A program made the position numbers and the translations under genes. Of a stretch of DNA of 64,000 nt, positions 8,502-17,893 are shown piece after piece (position 1 is the stretch's first letter; each line of letters begins with the position of its first letter). The notes under the pieces are model-generated. The model saw only the letters and a program-made list of their open reading frames with translations. It did not search any database and was not told the origin of the DNA. The stretch is taken from contig CP054837.1 in the NCBI GenBank assembly GCA_028768525.1, positions 3,406,001 to 3,470,000 of the forward strand. Reading direction: 5' to 3'. This DNA comes from Desulfobacter sp. GTDB taxonomy: Bacteria; Desulfobacterota; Desulfobacteria; Desulfobacterales; Desulfobacteraceae.

Positions 8502-10913
8502 TTATTTTTTCCGGGGCGTCAGCACCAGTGTGTAGCGGCTGGCCCCTTTGATCTCTCCCAGGGTGAACAGGTCCGGATGGTACTGGCCGGCGGCATACAT
8601 CCCGGTCTGGTCGCAGTAGTGGGGGCTGGCCGGAATGCCGCTGATGCCGGTGGGAATGACACTGAGGGAACGGTCCCAGTCCCCGGTGTGGTAGATGTGC
8701 CGGTGCGAGGCACCGTGGTTGATGACAAAGGGGTTGGAAAGCTTGTAGGCCATGGGGCAGACGGTGTGGAAACTGCCGCCTACGGGCCTGGCCTGGTCGT
8801 TCAGCCCCAGCAGCCGGTCCAGGAGTTTGACCTTGCCCAGGGGGTGTTTGAGGGCCAGCTGGTGGATCTCTCCCCAGGCCCAGTTCTCCGGGTTATCCCC
8901 GCAGGTTTCCCTGAGCCGGGCAACAGCGTCGCTGAAGCTTTGGCGGATAATATCCCCAAGGCGCTCTGTTTTGTCCCGGGTGTTAATGTCGTCGCAAAAG
9001 GCGGAGGCCTTTTTTAAAACGATATTCCGGGTCAGGTAGCGGTGGAGCATGGAGCTGGCCGCAAATTCCTTATAAAGCCCGGGGCCCAGTTCGTCCCGGA
9101 CCAGCCCTTCCACCATGCCGGTGTACATGAGTTCAAACAGGGCCGCGGCCCCGCTGCTGCTGTCCACCACCCCATCCCAGTTCTGGAGCAGGTCCATGCC
9201 CTGTTTTTCAAGGGGGGAGAGCCGGTGGGTGTCGGGTGAGAGCATTTCCAGGAAAAAGGGGGTGAAGGTCTCTGCCATTTTTGATTTGAAATCGCTGTGG
9301 AGCCGTTTAAAATCATCAAGGGAGAGTTTTTCTTTGCTTCCCAGTACCTCCCTGATCCGGCCGATGCGGTAATTCAGGGCATACCAGCGGCTGATATAGT
9401 AGGGATAGCTGTCCGGCGCTGTTTTATTATTGGCCGATGAAACAAATCCCGAGGCGGGATTGTATACATGGGGCTGTTCTTCAAAGGGGACGACACCGGC
9501 CCAGTCATATTCGTCGGTGCGGCCCGGCACAATGCCCAGGCCGTCCCCTTTTTTACGGATGGGAATGCCGGCGCTGCAGTAAAGCCCGATGTTTCCATCC
9601 ACGTCTGCATAATTGACGTTCTGGCTCACGGCCCTGAAGGTGCGCAGGGCGTATTTGAATTCTTCCCAGTTCCCTGCCCGGTTCAGGAGATACACGGTTT
9701 TCAGTTCATTGCTGGGGTCGTTTCCCAGCCACTTCATGGAGACCGGCCCGCCTTTCAGGTCCTTGAACCGGGACACCACAGGCCCCCGGTGGGTGAATTT
9801 CAGGGTTTCGGTCCGCTCTTTTCCCCCTTTGATCCGGATGGTTTCGGTCCGGGTGGTGAAGGGCCTGTACTCCCCGTTGAATTCGTAGCGGCCCGGATCC
9901 TCCGGGTGGAGGGTCTCCCGGTAGAAATCCATATCATCCACCATGACATTGGTCATGCCCCAGGCAATGCGCCGGTTGTGACCGCAGATCACAAAGGGCT
10001 GCCCCGGCAGGACCACGCCGGTGACGTCCACCCCGCCTGCGGCCTTCTGGTGCATCTGGTACCAGAGTCCGGGGGCGTTGAGGCCCAGGTGCATGTCATT
10101 GGCCAGTATGGGGCGGCCGGTGGCGCTCTTTTTTCCGGCTACGGCCCAGTTGTTGGATCCGGTGAAGATATTCAGGCCCATCTCTTCCAGGAGACGGTGC
10201 CGGTCCGCCAGCATGTTTTCCAGGTTGAGGCCGGTGTCTTTGTCCGCGTATGTCTCATATACGGCGGGCTGCCGGGCCAGATCGCCGGGCAGCATTTCCT
10301 TGAACTGCGCCCGGGAGACCTTTTGGGCGATTTTGTGGAGCACCGGTTCCGTGGAATTGGGCAGGGTCAGGTCCCAGGCCATGTAGCCCACCAGGTTGAC
10401 CGAATGTTCCGGCTGCCAGGGTTCCGGCTCATATCCCAGGACGGTGAACTCCGGCGGCAGGCGGTCGCCCAGGGTCTTGATGTAATGGTTGACCCCGGCC
10501 GAAAATTGTTCCAGGGCCGATTTGATGGGCGGCTCGGTTTGTGCCAGAATCCGTTTTGACTTGTCCGGGATTCTTAAGGCCCGCATGAGCAGGTCGACCT
10601 CCACAAGGTCTTCCCCGAATATTTCAGCCAGCCGGCCCTGGGTGACCCGCCTCAGCAGGTCCATCTGCCAGAGCCGGTCCTGGGCCAGGGTATAGCCCAC
10701 TGCAAAATAAAGATCCTCTTCATTTTCTGCCGTGATGTGGGGGACGGCATGGCGGTCCCGGTAAATGGTGACCTTTTGGCTCAGGCCTGCAACGGCTGCC
10801 GTCCCCTCATAATCCGGCAGGGAACGGGTGGACAGGTGATGGAGAAGATAACTGCCGCCGGCAATGGCCGTGAGGAGCACTGCGGCAAGACCGATGAGAA
10901 TTTTTTTCAGCAT
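8502..10913 (-). CDS. Penicillin-acylase-family Ntn-hydrolase, copy 2
   Basis: 803 residues with an N-terminal hydrophobic anchor (residues 4-25). The same architecture as its downstream neighbour is present: YRDRHAVPHI, YTLAQDRLWQMDLLRR, then the cleavage site TG-SNNW giving Ser253 as predicted nucleophile, and ILANDMHLG with PGLWYQMH. The RBS AGGAGG stands in front of the ATG. The copies differ through most of their length, so the duplication is old or the genes were acquired separately. Both are probably exported acylases; acyl-homoserine-lactone acylase is one possible activity among several. Confidence 0.9.
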   Translation of the reverse strand: MLKKILIGLAAVLLTAIAGGSYLLHHLSTRSLPDYEGTAAVAGLSQKVTIYRDRHAVPHITAENEEDLYFAVGYTLAQDRLWQMDLLRRVTQGRLAEIFGEDLVEVDLLMRALRIPDKSKRILAQTEPPIKSALEQFSAGVNHYIKTLGDRLPPEFTVLGYEPEPWQPEHSVNLVGYMAWDLTLPNSTEPVLHKIAQKVSRAQFKEMLPGDLARQPAVYETYADKDTGLNLENMLADRHRLLEEMGLNIFTGSNNWAVAGKKSATGRPILANDMHLGLNAPGLWYQMHQKAAGGVDVTGVVLPGQPFVICGHNRRIAWGMTNVMVDDMDFYRETLHPEDPGRYEFNGEYRPFTTRTETIRIKGGKERTETLKFTHRGPVVSRFKDLKGGPVSMKWLGNDPSNELKTVYLLNRAGNWEEFKYALRTFRAVSQNVNYADVDGNIGLYCSAGIPIRKKGDGLGIVPGRTDEYDWAGVVPFEEQPHVYNPASGFVSSANNKTAPDSYPYYISRWYALNYRIGRIREVLGSKEKLSLDDFKRLHSDFKSKMAETFTPFFLEMLSPDTHRLSPLEKQGMDLLQNWDGVVDSSSGAAALFELMYTGMVEGLVRDELGPGLYKEFAASSMLHRYLTRNIVLKKASAFCDDINTRDKTERLGDIIRQSFSDAVARLRETCGDNPENWAWGEIHQLALKHPLGKVKLLDRLLGLNDQARPVGGSFHTVCPMAYKLSNPFVINHGASHRHIYHTGDWDRSLSVIPTGISGIPASPHYCDQTGMYAAGQYHPDLFTLGEIKGASRYTLVLTPRKK

Positions 10914-11001
10914 ATTGCCTCCTGGGCAGGAACAGCTGCGTGTAAAAGGGTTGCCGGCGCCTGGCCGTCAGCCGGGCGGGGGGCTAACGGATTGAGGCCG
11001 A

Positions 11002-11796
11002 TTAATAATACGGATCCATGTGAATGGAAAATTCGCCCATGCCCTCGACCCCTTCCAGGAGTTCGGTGACTTTTTCGGCAATGGCCGCCTGCTGGTCTTC
11101 GGGTATTTTCATGCCCACCTTTAATTTCCCCTCTTTGACCCGGACCGAGGCCGTGGGAAAGTCGAACAGGGCCTTGGCAGCCATGGCGGCCAGGGCGGCG
11201 TCGGCCAGCTCGGATCTGGACTGCTCGGTTTCCTGGAACAGGGGCAGTTGTGCCGCGTCGGCAATGATGTTCACGGCATCGTCTTCTGAAAGATGGCCGA
11301 TGCGGATGACAAGATTGTACAATGAGGAGTCAAACAGGTCGATATCGTATAGGAACATGGCCCATTTGCGACGTTCTTCGTCATCTTTTTTCAGCAGCAG
11401 CCGGGCCTGGTCCGCCGTGGTGCCGGACCGCTCCATCTCCGCCTGGATCCGGCTGTCTATATCGGCCACGATTCTGACTTTCAGCACATGGGAAATGCTT
11501 TTGATATAGTGGTGGCCGCTGAGGCCGTGGTATACGATGTCCCCGGCCATGAACTGCCTGAGCAGGGCGGCCCGCACGGCCGAAATATACCGTTTTTTGC
11601 CGTTGGGGAACCGGTCCAGCAGGGAAAAGGCGTCGTGGAGCCCCCGTTTGAGCTTGATTTCAGGCATGTGGAATTCTTCCAGGCTGTCAATGATCTGCCC
11701 CCTGGATATACAGGTATACTTCAGTTTTGCGGCCAGTTTTTCAGCAATGGATTTTCCGTAGCGGTAACTGCCTCGGGAGATGGTGATAATGGCCAT
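11002..11796 (-). CDS. Cytidylate-kinase-like protein with C-terminal BON-like region
   Basis: 264 residues. The N-terminus AIITISRGSYRYGKSIAEKL is the P-loop region of the cytidylate-kinase-like family (Cytidylate_kin2 type), though the canonical G-x-x-x-x-G-K-S/T is present only in a relaxed form. Lid-like charged segments (DDEERRKWAMFLYDIDLFD) follow. From about residue 200 a separate alpha/beta segment (ASVRVKEGKLKVGMKI...) looks like a small BON-like fold. The substrate is unknown. RBS AAAGGAG upstream; 88 bases separate it from the acylase genes downstream, so it may head that unit. Confidence 0.7.
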   Translation of the reverse strand: MAIITISRGSYRYGKSIAEKLAAKLKYTCISRGQIIDSLEEFHMPEIKLKRGLHDAFSLLDRFPNGKKRYISAVRAALLRQFMAGDIVYHGLSGHHYIKSISHVLKVRIVADIDSRIQAEMERSGTTADQARLLLKKDDEERRKWAMFLYDIDLFDSSLYNLVIRIGHLSEDDAVNIIADAAQLPLFQETEQSRSELADAALAAMAAKALFDFPTASVRVKEGKLKVGMKIPEDQQAAIAEKVTELLEGVEGMGEFSIHMDPYY

Positions 11797-12068
11797 GGCA
11801 CACTCCTTTCAAAATAGGGAAACTGCTTTAAGCCAAGAAAAAAGATAACGCTTTATTTTGCATACCACTTTTGGGGTCAATTGTAAAAAATATTAAAATA
11901 GCGGCGGGCAGTGACCGCCCCGGCGGTTGTGATCTCTTCTGAACCATATCCGGAATCTATATCGTCATGGTGTTTATCTGTTTGAATTCCAGATGTTTAC
12001 CATTCCTCCATATCAGTGTAGACTATAGATTCATCCCTTCCTTTGTTAATGCTGTAAAGGAGTATGCC

Positions 12069-12545
12069 ATGTATGTTCAGGACGTGATGGATACGAAATT
12101 CCGCTGCCTGCATCCCGGGCAGAGCATTGCCCAAGCCGTGGCCGAATTCAGGGCTGCGGGAGAGGAAATGAAAAAGAAAATTTTCGGCATGATGGTCATT
12201 GACGACGGGGACCGGCTGGCGGGCATGGTCTCCATGTACGATATCCTGCTTTTCATCCGGCCCAAGCATATCCGCATCCTGGGAGAGATGGAGGATATTG
12301 ACCTGGACCGGATCTTTGACGGGATCAATAAACGGATTCAGAACATCCGGGTGGAGGATCTCATGTCAACGGAGCTTACGACGGTCCGGCCGGATACCCA
12401 CCTGTTCATGGCTATGGACATCATGGTGAGAAAGCACCTGAGGCGGGTGCCCGTGGTGGACGGGGAGCGGGTGGTGGGGATGCTTTACCGGGGGGATCTT
12501 TTTAACCGGCTCATGGACAGGCTGATTCTGGAATGGGAGGTCTGA
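12069..12545 (+). CDS. Two-CBS-domain protein
   Basis: 158 residues. I chose the ATG at 12069 because AGGAG sits six bases before it and MYVQDVMDTKF is a normal CBS opening; the frame extends upstream to 11967 but without a matching start context. CBS1 is about residues 1-75 and includes the insert EEMKKKIFGMMVIDD; CBS2 is about 95-155 (VEDLMSTELTTVRPDT...LRRVPVVDGERVVGML). CBS pairs bind adenine nucleotides and act as energy sensors. The next gene, also CBS-only, begins two bases after the stop. Confidence 0.85.
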   Translation: MYVQDVMDTKFRCLHPGQSIAQAVAEFRAAGEEMKKKIFGMMVIDDGDRLAGMVSMYDILLFIRPKHIRILGEMEDIDLDRIFDGINKRIQNIRVEDLMSTELTTVRPDTHLFMAMDIMVRKHLRRVPVVDGERVVGMLYRGDLFNRLMDRLILEWEV

Positions 12546-12547
12546 GG

Positions 12548-13429
12548 ATGCCGATCTACAGGGAACGCAGCGTATTGTCCGGAATGACCGTGGCCAGCGC
12601 CATGCAGAAGTCCGTCGTCAGCACGGGGCCGGATACCCCGGTGGACCGGTGCGTCCGGATGATGATCAAGTCCAAAGCCGATGCCGTCCTGGTGGCCGGT
12701 GCCGGCGGAGACGCCCTGGGCGTGGTGTCCAAAACCGATGTCATGGGGGCCTTTTATGCCGGCCTGCCCGTGGACATCCGGGCCGGGGATATGATGATGG
12801 GGCCGGTGCAGACCTGCGGGCCGGAGGAAAAAATTCACCGGGTGCTGGACCGCATGAAACGCCGGTCCATCCACCAGGTCTTTGTGAAAGATGCCGGCAG
12901 CGGCGAAACCATCGGGAAACTGGAATATTCCGATATCGTCGGGCTGCTGTACCGGTATTGCCGGAACTGCGCAAAAAGCCGGCGCCGTCCAAGGGAGATC
13001 GAATCACTGCGCCTGCCCCGGCTGAATGTGGCGTCGGTGATGACCACCGGCATTGATGTATGCAGGGAGGACGACAGCCTCTATGCTGTGATGGACCTGC
13101 TCTCCCAGGGCAATATCAAGGCGGTGCCCGTTGTGGACCGTGCCGATGCCGCCCTGGGGCTGATTTCAAAAACAGACCTGGTGCTGGCCTATGCCAGGGG
13201 GGTGTCGCCGGACCGGCCGGCACGGGAGATGATGAATGCGCCTCTGATTTCCTGCGGCCCCGAAGAACAGCTGGCCCGTGCCATATTGAAGATGTTTTTT
13301 GCCGATATCGGCCATCTGTTTGTTGCCGCCGGGGAATCCGGAAAAATTGTGGGGGTGCTTTCCCTCTCCGATGCCGCCCGGTTCAGATCAGGCACCTGCC
13401 GGGCCTGCAGTGCCGGGCGGCTGGTGTAG
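12548..13429 (+). CDS. Four-CBS-domain protein with CxxC motifs
   Basis: 293 residues from the ATG at 12548, preceded by GAGGTCTGAGG. There are two CBS (Bateman) pairs, about residues 12-130 and 155-285. CBS repeats open with VASAMQKSVVSTGPDT, ADMMMGPVQ-like and VASVMTTGIDVC segments. Between the pairs lies YCRNCAKSRRRP, and the C-terminus reads GTCRACSAGRLV; the two CxxC motifs could make one metal or disulfide site. No catalytic domain is visible. It forms a two-gene unit with the preceding CBS protein, suggesting a paired adenylate sensor with an unknown target. Confidence 0.82.
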   Translation: MPIYRERSVLSGMTVASAMQKSVVSTGPDTPVDRCVRMMIKSKADAVLVAGAGGDALGVVSKTDVMGAFYAGLPVDIRAGDMMMGPVQTCGPEEKIHRVLDRMKRRSIHQVFVKDAGSGETIGKLEYSDIVGLLYRYCRNCAKSRRRPREIESLRLPRLNVASVMTTGIDVCREDDSLYAVMDLLSQGNIKAVPVVDRADAALGLISKTDLVLAYARGVSPDRPAREMMNAPLISCGPEEQLARAILKMFFADIGHLFVAAGESGKIVGVLSLSDAARFRSGTCRACSAGRLV

Positions 13430-13433
13430 GGGA

Positions 13434-13468
13434 CTGAAACAGGGCCCGGCTTTCCAGGCCTGTTTCAG
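13434..13468. terminator. Hairpin between convergent CBS and metF-like genes
   Basis: CTGAAACAGG at 13434-13443 pairs perfectly with CCTGTTTCAG at 13459-13468, with additional GCC/GGC pairing inside. It lies in the 46-base gap between two genes that converge, so a bidirectional terminator is the likely role. No strong U-tract follows on either strand. Confidence 0.55.
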
Positions 13469-13475
13469 ATGGCGC

Positions 13476-14333
13476 CTATCGCAGCGTGTTGGTGGATTCG
13501 ATAATCTTGTTTGTCCCGGCGATATCGCCCATGGCCATGATGTGGATGCCGTCGGCATGGCCGATGATTTCCTTTATAAAATCGCAGGCGATGTCAATGC
13601 CCGAAGCCCCCTGGTTTTCCATGCGGTCGATGATATGGTCCGGCACGTCTATGCCCTCTACGTTCTGGGTCATGAATTTGGCCATTTTCACGCTTTTCAG
13701 GGGCATGATGCCCACCAGAACGGGCTTGCCCAAAGATTTGGCGTCCTTGAGGAACTCAATGGTCCTTTCGGCATCGTAGACCACCTGGGTCTGGAAGAAG
13801 TCTGCGCCGGCGTCGATTTTTTTTTGCATCCGTTCCAGTTCCGCTTCCCGCTTTTTGGCAATGGGCATGGCCGTGCAGGAGACGGTGAAATCCGTATTGC
13901 CGCCGAATTCCTTATCGTTATAGTCCAGGCCCGAATTCATTTTTTTGATCAGCCGTACCAGGTCAAAGGTATTGTAATCGTAAACCGCCTTGGAGGGATA
14001 GGGGCCGTGCTTGGGGGGATCGCCGGTGGTCACCAGGATGTGGCGAATCCCCAGGGCATGGGCGCCGAGCAGGTCGGCCTGGGTGCCCAGAAGGCTGCGG
14101 TCCCGGCAGGTGAAATGGGGGACGGCGTCAATGCCCAGGCCGCTCTGGATGAGGCTTCCCATGGAAACGGCGCTGATCCGCAGGTTTCCCATGGGGCAGT
14201 CATGGATGTTAATGGCGTCCAGGGGCAGATACCCCCTGGCTTTTTCCAGGGACGCCCCGGTGTCCACGCCTTTGACAGGTCCAAGCTCAGTGGTGATGAT
14301 AAACTTTTTGCCGAATTTTCCGGACAGGGCCAT
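13476..14333 (-). CDS. metF: Methylene-tetrahydrofolate reductase (MetF-like)
   Basis: 285 residues, a TIM-barrel MTHFR. The family landmarks are FIITTELGPVKGVD at the start, NIHDCPMGN, PHFTCRDRS, HILVTTGDPP and ADFFQTQVVYD near residue 180. MTHFR reduces methylene-THF to methyl-THF. In an acetogenic or sulfate-reducing anaerobe this is the methyl-branch step of the Wood-Ljungdahl pathway, consistent with the formate dehydrogenase at 56,792. No MetV-like zinc protein is adjacent. The RBS GGAGACC precedes the ATG. The short, MetF-only form lacks any regulatory domain. Confidence 0.88.
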   Translation of the reverse strand: MALSGKFGKKFIITTELGPVKGVDTGASLEKARGYLPLDAINIHDCPMGNLRISAVSMGSLIQSGLGIDAVPHFTCRDRSLLGTQADLLGAHALGIRHILVTTGDPPKHGPYPSKAVYDYNTFDLVRLIKKMNSGLDYNDKEFGGNTDFTVSCTAMPIAKKREAELERMQKKIDAGADFFQTQVVYDAERTIEFLKDAKSLGKPVLVGIMPLKSVKMAKFMTQNVEGIDVPDHIIDRMENQGASGIDIACDFIKEIIGHADGIHIMAMGDIAGTNKIIESTNTLR

Positions 14334-14429
14334 ACCGGTCTCCTCTTTCCAGGGTTGACGGTTTTATTTTTCGGATTCGCCCGGATTCATCTGTATTGGG
14401 AGGCCCGGGCGAAAATATGAATGGGTAGT

Positions 14430-16922
14430 CTATACTTTATGCCCGCGGCGGTCAAGCATCCGGTTGACCGCCTCCAGATACTCGGTGTTCATGCAGGGCT
14501 TGGAGATATGCCCGGCCAAGGTGTCCTTCCGTGTCAGGGGCTTGAGGGATTCCAGGAATTCGATATTGCCCGAAACAAATAGGATGGGCGTTTTGGCATC
14601 GGATTCCCGGATATGGGTATATACATCCATGCCGTTGCCGTTGCCGGCCAGGATATAGTCCAGGCTGACCAGGTCGTATGGATTTGTATCAAAAAGGGCG
14701 ACGGCCTCTGCCACACTATCGGCCGTGTCCACCTTGTGGCGGCAGGGGGCCTGGGTGAGGATGGTTTTTTGGACACCTGAAATGGCGGGCTCGTCCTCCA
14801 CCAGGAGGATCTGTTTGCTTGTGTGAATGAGGCCCTGTTTGACGGTTTGTTTTTCCTGCCGGCTCAGCTTTTTCCGTATGACGGGGAAGGAGAGGGTGAA
14901 GACCGTACCTTTATCCAGCTGTGATGACACGGTGATCCTGCCCTTGTGCTGGCGGACATATTTTTTCACATTGGCCATGCCGTATCCCGTTCCCCGGATC
15001 TCACTGCCGTAGAGATTCAGCTTGTCCCGGCTGCCCTTGAGGGTGAAGGAGGGTTCATAGATCCGGTCCAGGTGTTCCGCGGGGATCCCGCATCCGTTGT
15101 CCCGGATCTCAATGAAGATCTGGTCTTCTTTGCACCAGGTCTGGACGACGATCTCGGGCGCGTCTGTTTTACTCAGGGCATGGACGGCATTAATGAGCAG
15201 GTTGACCAGGGCGTGTTCGATCATGCCCGGGTCTGCCAGGAGTTCGGGCGTCCCCGCCTCATCCTTTCGGACCACCCGGATGCCGTCCAGGTCTTTTTTG
15301 AGCAGGTTCAGGACCAGATCGATTTTATCTTTGATGTTGAAAAAATCCTGTTTGGGATCCTGGCTTTTGGCAAAAGCCACCAGGTTCCGGGTGAGGTTTT
15401 TGCCCCTCTGGGTCTGCTGGAAGATGAGTGACAGCCGTTTTTTTATCTTTTCATCGCTGCAGTGGCGCAGGGAGAGTTCTGCGTTGCCCATGACAATGCC
15501 CAGGATATTGTTGAAGTCATGGGCGATTTTTCCGGCCACCTGGCCCACCAGGGCCAGCTGTTTCTGTTCGCCGGCCACCTTCTGGGCGCTTATTTTTTCC
15601 TCCTCGGCCCGGCGGCTTTCGGTGATGTCCCTCATTTCCGTGACGCGGACCGTCCTGCCCCGGTAGGGGATGTTCTGGGCGTGGATCCGCAGGGGATAGA
15701 TGGTGCCGTCTTTGCGGACCCCTTCCACTTCATAGGGGCGGTCGGATTCGGTATATACCTTTTTCAGTGTCTGGTTACGAAAATCCGGGGCAATGAGGGC
15801 CATGCCGTTCATGCCGATGAGTTCTTCCCTGTCATAGCCGGTGAGCTGGGAAAGTCCCTGGTTGCAGTCCAGGATGATGCCGCCGTCATGGATGGCAATA
15901 CCGCCGAAGGAGGCATTGTGCAGGGTGCGGAACCGTTCCTCGCTGTCCCTGAGCGCCTTTTCCGTTTTCCGGCGTTCCCTGATTTCCTGGGAGAGCTGCT
16001 GGTTGACGATTTCAAGGGTCTGGGTCCGGTCCTTTACCTTTTTGTCTAGGGCGGCGTAGCTTTCTTTCAGTTTTTGGGAAAGGGTGTTGAATCCCATGGC
16101 CAGGTCGGAGATTTCGTCGTTTCCCCGGGTGTAAATGGGGGGGATTTTAGAATAATCGGACTCCCCTGCGGCGCGGTCAAAGTGGCCGGATATGGTGGCC
16201 AGCCGGTTGATGACCAGGTGTTTAATCACCATGACGATGGAAACGAAAAAGATCAGAAGCCCCATGAGACTGGCGATAAATGTGGTGCCCATTTCCTTCC
16301 AGAACTGTTGTGAAATGCGGGTTAATGGGATGGCCACCATGTCCATGCCGATGACCCGGCCCATGGGCCGGTTGAATCCGGCAGCAGGTCCGTATTTTTC
16401 TATGATGGAGGCCGGCGCGTCTGCGGGATCCCCGTGGCAGAGGGCGCAGGAGGTTTCCATCCGCCTGGCGTTGAATTTGGCCATATAGGGCTTGCCCTGG
16501 ATGGTGATTGTGCCTTCCCAGCGTTTCAGGTCCGGGGTCTGGTTGAAAAGCGTTATGATTTCCATCTCTTCCGGGCCGGCCTGGTTGATGGGGTTTCTGG
16601 GATTATCCGAGGAAAATTTGATGATATAGTCGGGAAATTCCGTTCTCACATCTTCAAAAATGGACCGGGCCGCATAGGAGGTGGACATGGCCTCCAGGAT
16701 GAAGTCATCCTCGCCGATGAGGTCGTAAAGCACCGGCCGGATGTGGTTTCCCACATAGCTTCTGATGGCCAGGTCGAATTTAAGGGCCATGGCGGCCTGT
16801 TCGCCGATGACCTCGTAGGTCCGGTTCCGGGTCTGGGTATATGCGGCATAGAATAAAAGGAGCGAAAATAATATGGCGATGCTGCCGATGGCTGCCAAAA
16901 GCTTTGAGGTAATACTTTTCAC
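14430..16922 (-). CDS. Haem-type hybrid sensor histidine kinase (DUF3365-HAMP-PAS-HK-REC)
   Basis: About 830 residues from a GTG at 16922, chosen because GGAGG lies seven bases upstream and the membrane helix then starts properly (VKSITSKLLAAIG). The order is TM1, periplasmic DUF3365 (Tll0287-like) domain with a c-haem motif CALCH, TM2, HAMP, coiled coil, PAS, HisKA (KIAHDFNNILG), HATPase (DNGCGI, GTGYGM), and a C-terminal receiver with acidic pair VEDE and phospho-Asp in VSLDYIL. The haem-binding sensor suggests redox or gas sensing. No partner response regulator is adjacent. An upstream in-frame extension to 17060 exists but lacks support. Confidence 0.9.
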   Translation of the reverse strand: MKSITSKLLAAIGSIAILFSLLLFYAAYTQTRNRTYEVIGEQAAMALKFDLAIRSYVGNHIRPVLYDLIGEDDFILEAMSTSYAARSIFEDVRTEFPDYIIKFSSDNPRNPINQAGPEEMEIITLFNQTPDLKRWEGTITIQGKPYMAKFNARRMETSCALCHGDPADAPASIIEKYGPAAGFNRPMGRVIGMDMVAIPLTRISQQFWKEMGTTFIASLMGLLIFFVSIVMVIKHLVINRLATISGHFDRAAGESDYSKIPPIYTRGNDEISDLAMGFNTLSQKLKESYAALDKKVKDRTQTLEIVNQQLSQEIRERRKTEKALRDSEERFRTLHNASFGGIAIHDGGIILDCNQGLSQLTGYDREELIGMNGMALIAPDFRNQTLKKVYTESDRPYEVEGVRKDGTIYPLRIHAQNIPYRGRTVRVTEMRDITESRRAEEEKISAQKVAGEQKQLALVGQVAGKIAHDFNNILGIVMGNAELSLRHCSDEKIKKRLSLIFQQTQRGKNLTRNLVAFAKSQDPKQDFFNIKDKIDLVLNLLKKDLDGIRVVRKDEAGTPELLADPGMIEHALVNLLINAVHALSKTDAPEIVVQTWCKEDQIFIEIRDNGCGIPAEHLDRIYEPSFTLKGSRDKLNLYGSEIRGTGYGMANVKKYVRQHKGRITVSSQLDKGTVFTLSFPVIRKKLSRQEKQTVKQGLIHTSKQILLVEDEPAISGVQKTILTQAPCRHKVDTADSVAEAVALFDTNPYDLVSLDYILAGNGNGMDVYTHIRESDAKTPILFVSGNIEFLESLKPLTRKDTLAGHISKPCMNTEYLEAVNRMLDRRGHKV

Positions 16923-17147
16923 CCAACTTCCTCCGGGGCTGTGTCCGTCCAGTTTTCTGCTTGTGGATTTTCCAGTTATATTGGGGCCATCATAACGGGA
17001 CGGGGGGAAATCGTCAAATATGAAATGACAGGGCCCGGAGGCGGGCTGTACGGAAAACATGGACCCTGGCCGCCCAAGCGGCCAGGCCGGAAACCGTGTT
17101 GTGCCGATCCCCGGCCGGCCGCTTTGCGGTGCTGTGTCAAGGCAATG

Positions 17148-17750
17148 TCAGGATGCATCCAGAAAGTTGCGGTTGACCTGGTCCCAGTTGATGATGTCGA
17201 AAAAGGCCTTGATGTAATCCGGCCTCCGGTTCTGGTATTTCAGGTAATAGGCATGCTCCCAGACATCCAGGCCCAGGATCGGGGTTTTCCCGACACTGAG
17301 GGGATTGTCCTGGTTGGGGGTTGCCATGACGGCAAGTTTTCCCCGGTCGGCCACCAGCCAGGTCCAGCCCGATCCGAACAGGAGCGCGGCTTTCTGGGAG
17401 AATTCCTCCCTGAAGGCCTCAAAGCTGGTGAAGTCCCGGTTGATGGCCTCAATGACGGCGCCGCCCGGTGCGGTCTCTTTTTTGAGCAGGGGCCAGAAGA
17501 AGCTGTGGTTGGCATGGCCGCCGCCGTGGTTGCGCACGGCGGTGCGGATTTCTTCGGGCACCCGGGAGAGATCGGAGATCAGTTTTTCCACGGGCAATGC
17601 CGCCAGTTCGTCATGGCCCTTGAGGGCGGCGTTGAGTTTATCCACATAGGTCTGGTGGTGTTTGGTGTGGTGGATCTCCATTGTTTTGGCGTCAATAAAG
17701 GGTTCCAGCGCATCGTAGTCATATCCGAGTGATGGCAGGGTATGGGGCAT
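17148..17750 (-). CDS. sodA: Fe/Mn superoxide dismutase
   Basis: 200 residues, full length, with no signal peptide, so cytoplasmic. The metal ligands lie in MEIHHTKHHQTYV, NHSFFW, and LDVWEHAYYLKYQN. GGHANHSFFWPLL and FGSGWTWLV are seen where Mn-type enzymes usually carry them, so Mn is somewhat favoured; metal choice cannot be settled from sequence. It protects this anaerobe from oxygen exposure. It is preceded on the same strand by a phytochelatin-synthase-like gene 143 bases upstream. Confidence 0.95.
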   Translation of the reverse strand: MPHTLPSLGYDYDALEPFIDAKTMEIHHTKHHQTYVDKLNAALKGHDELAALPVEKLISDLSRVPEEIRTAVRNHGGGHANHSFFWPLLKKETAPGGAVIEAINRDFTSFEAFREEFSQKAALLFGSGWTWLVADRGKLAVMATPNQDNPLSVGKTPILGLDVWEHAYYLKYQNRRPDYIKAFFDIINWDQVNRNFLDAS

Positions 17751-17893
17751 GGTTCACCTCCGTATATATAGTTCGCAGACCCGCTGCGATATTTTTATTT
17801 TAGATGCAGATTTTTTTCTGCAATCAGGAGAAATATAAGGATGGGTTTGACGAGAGTCAAGGATGGCAGACTGAGTTAGTTAAGAAAGACTTT

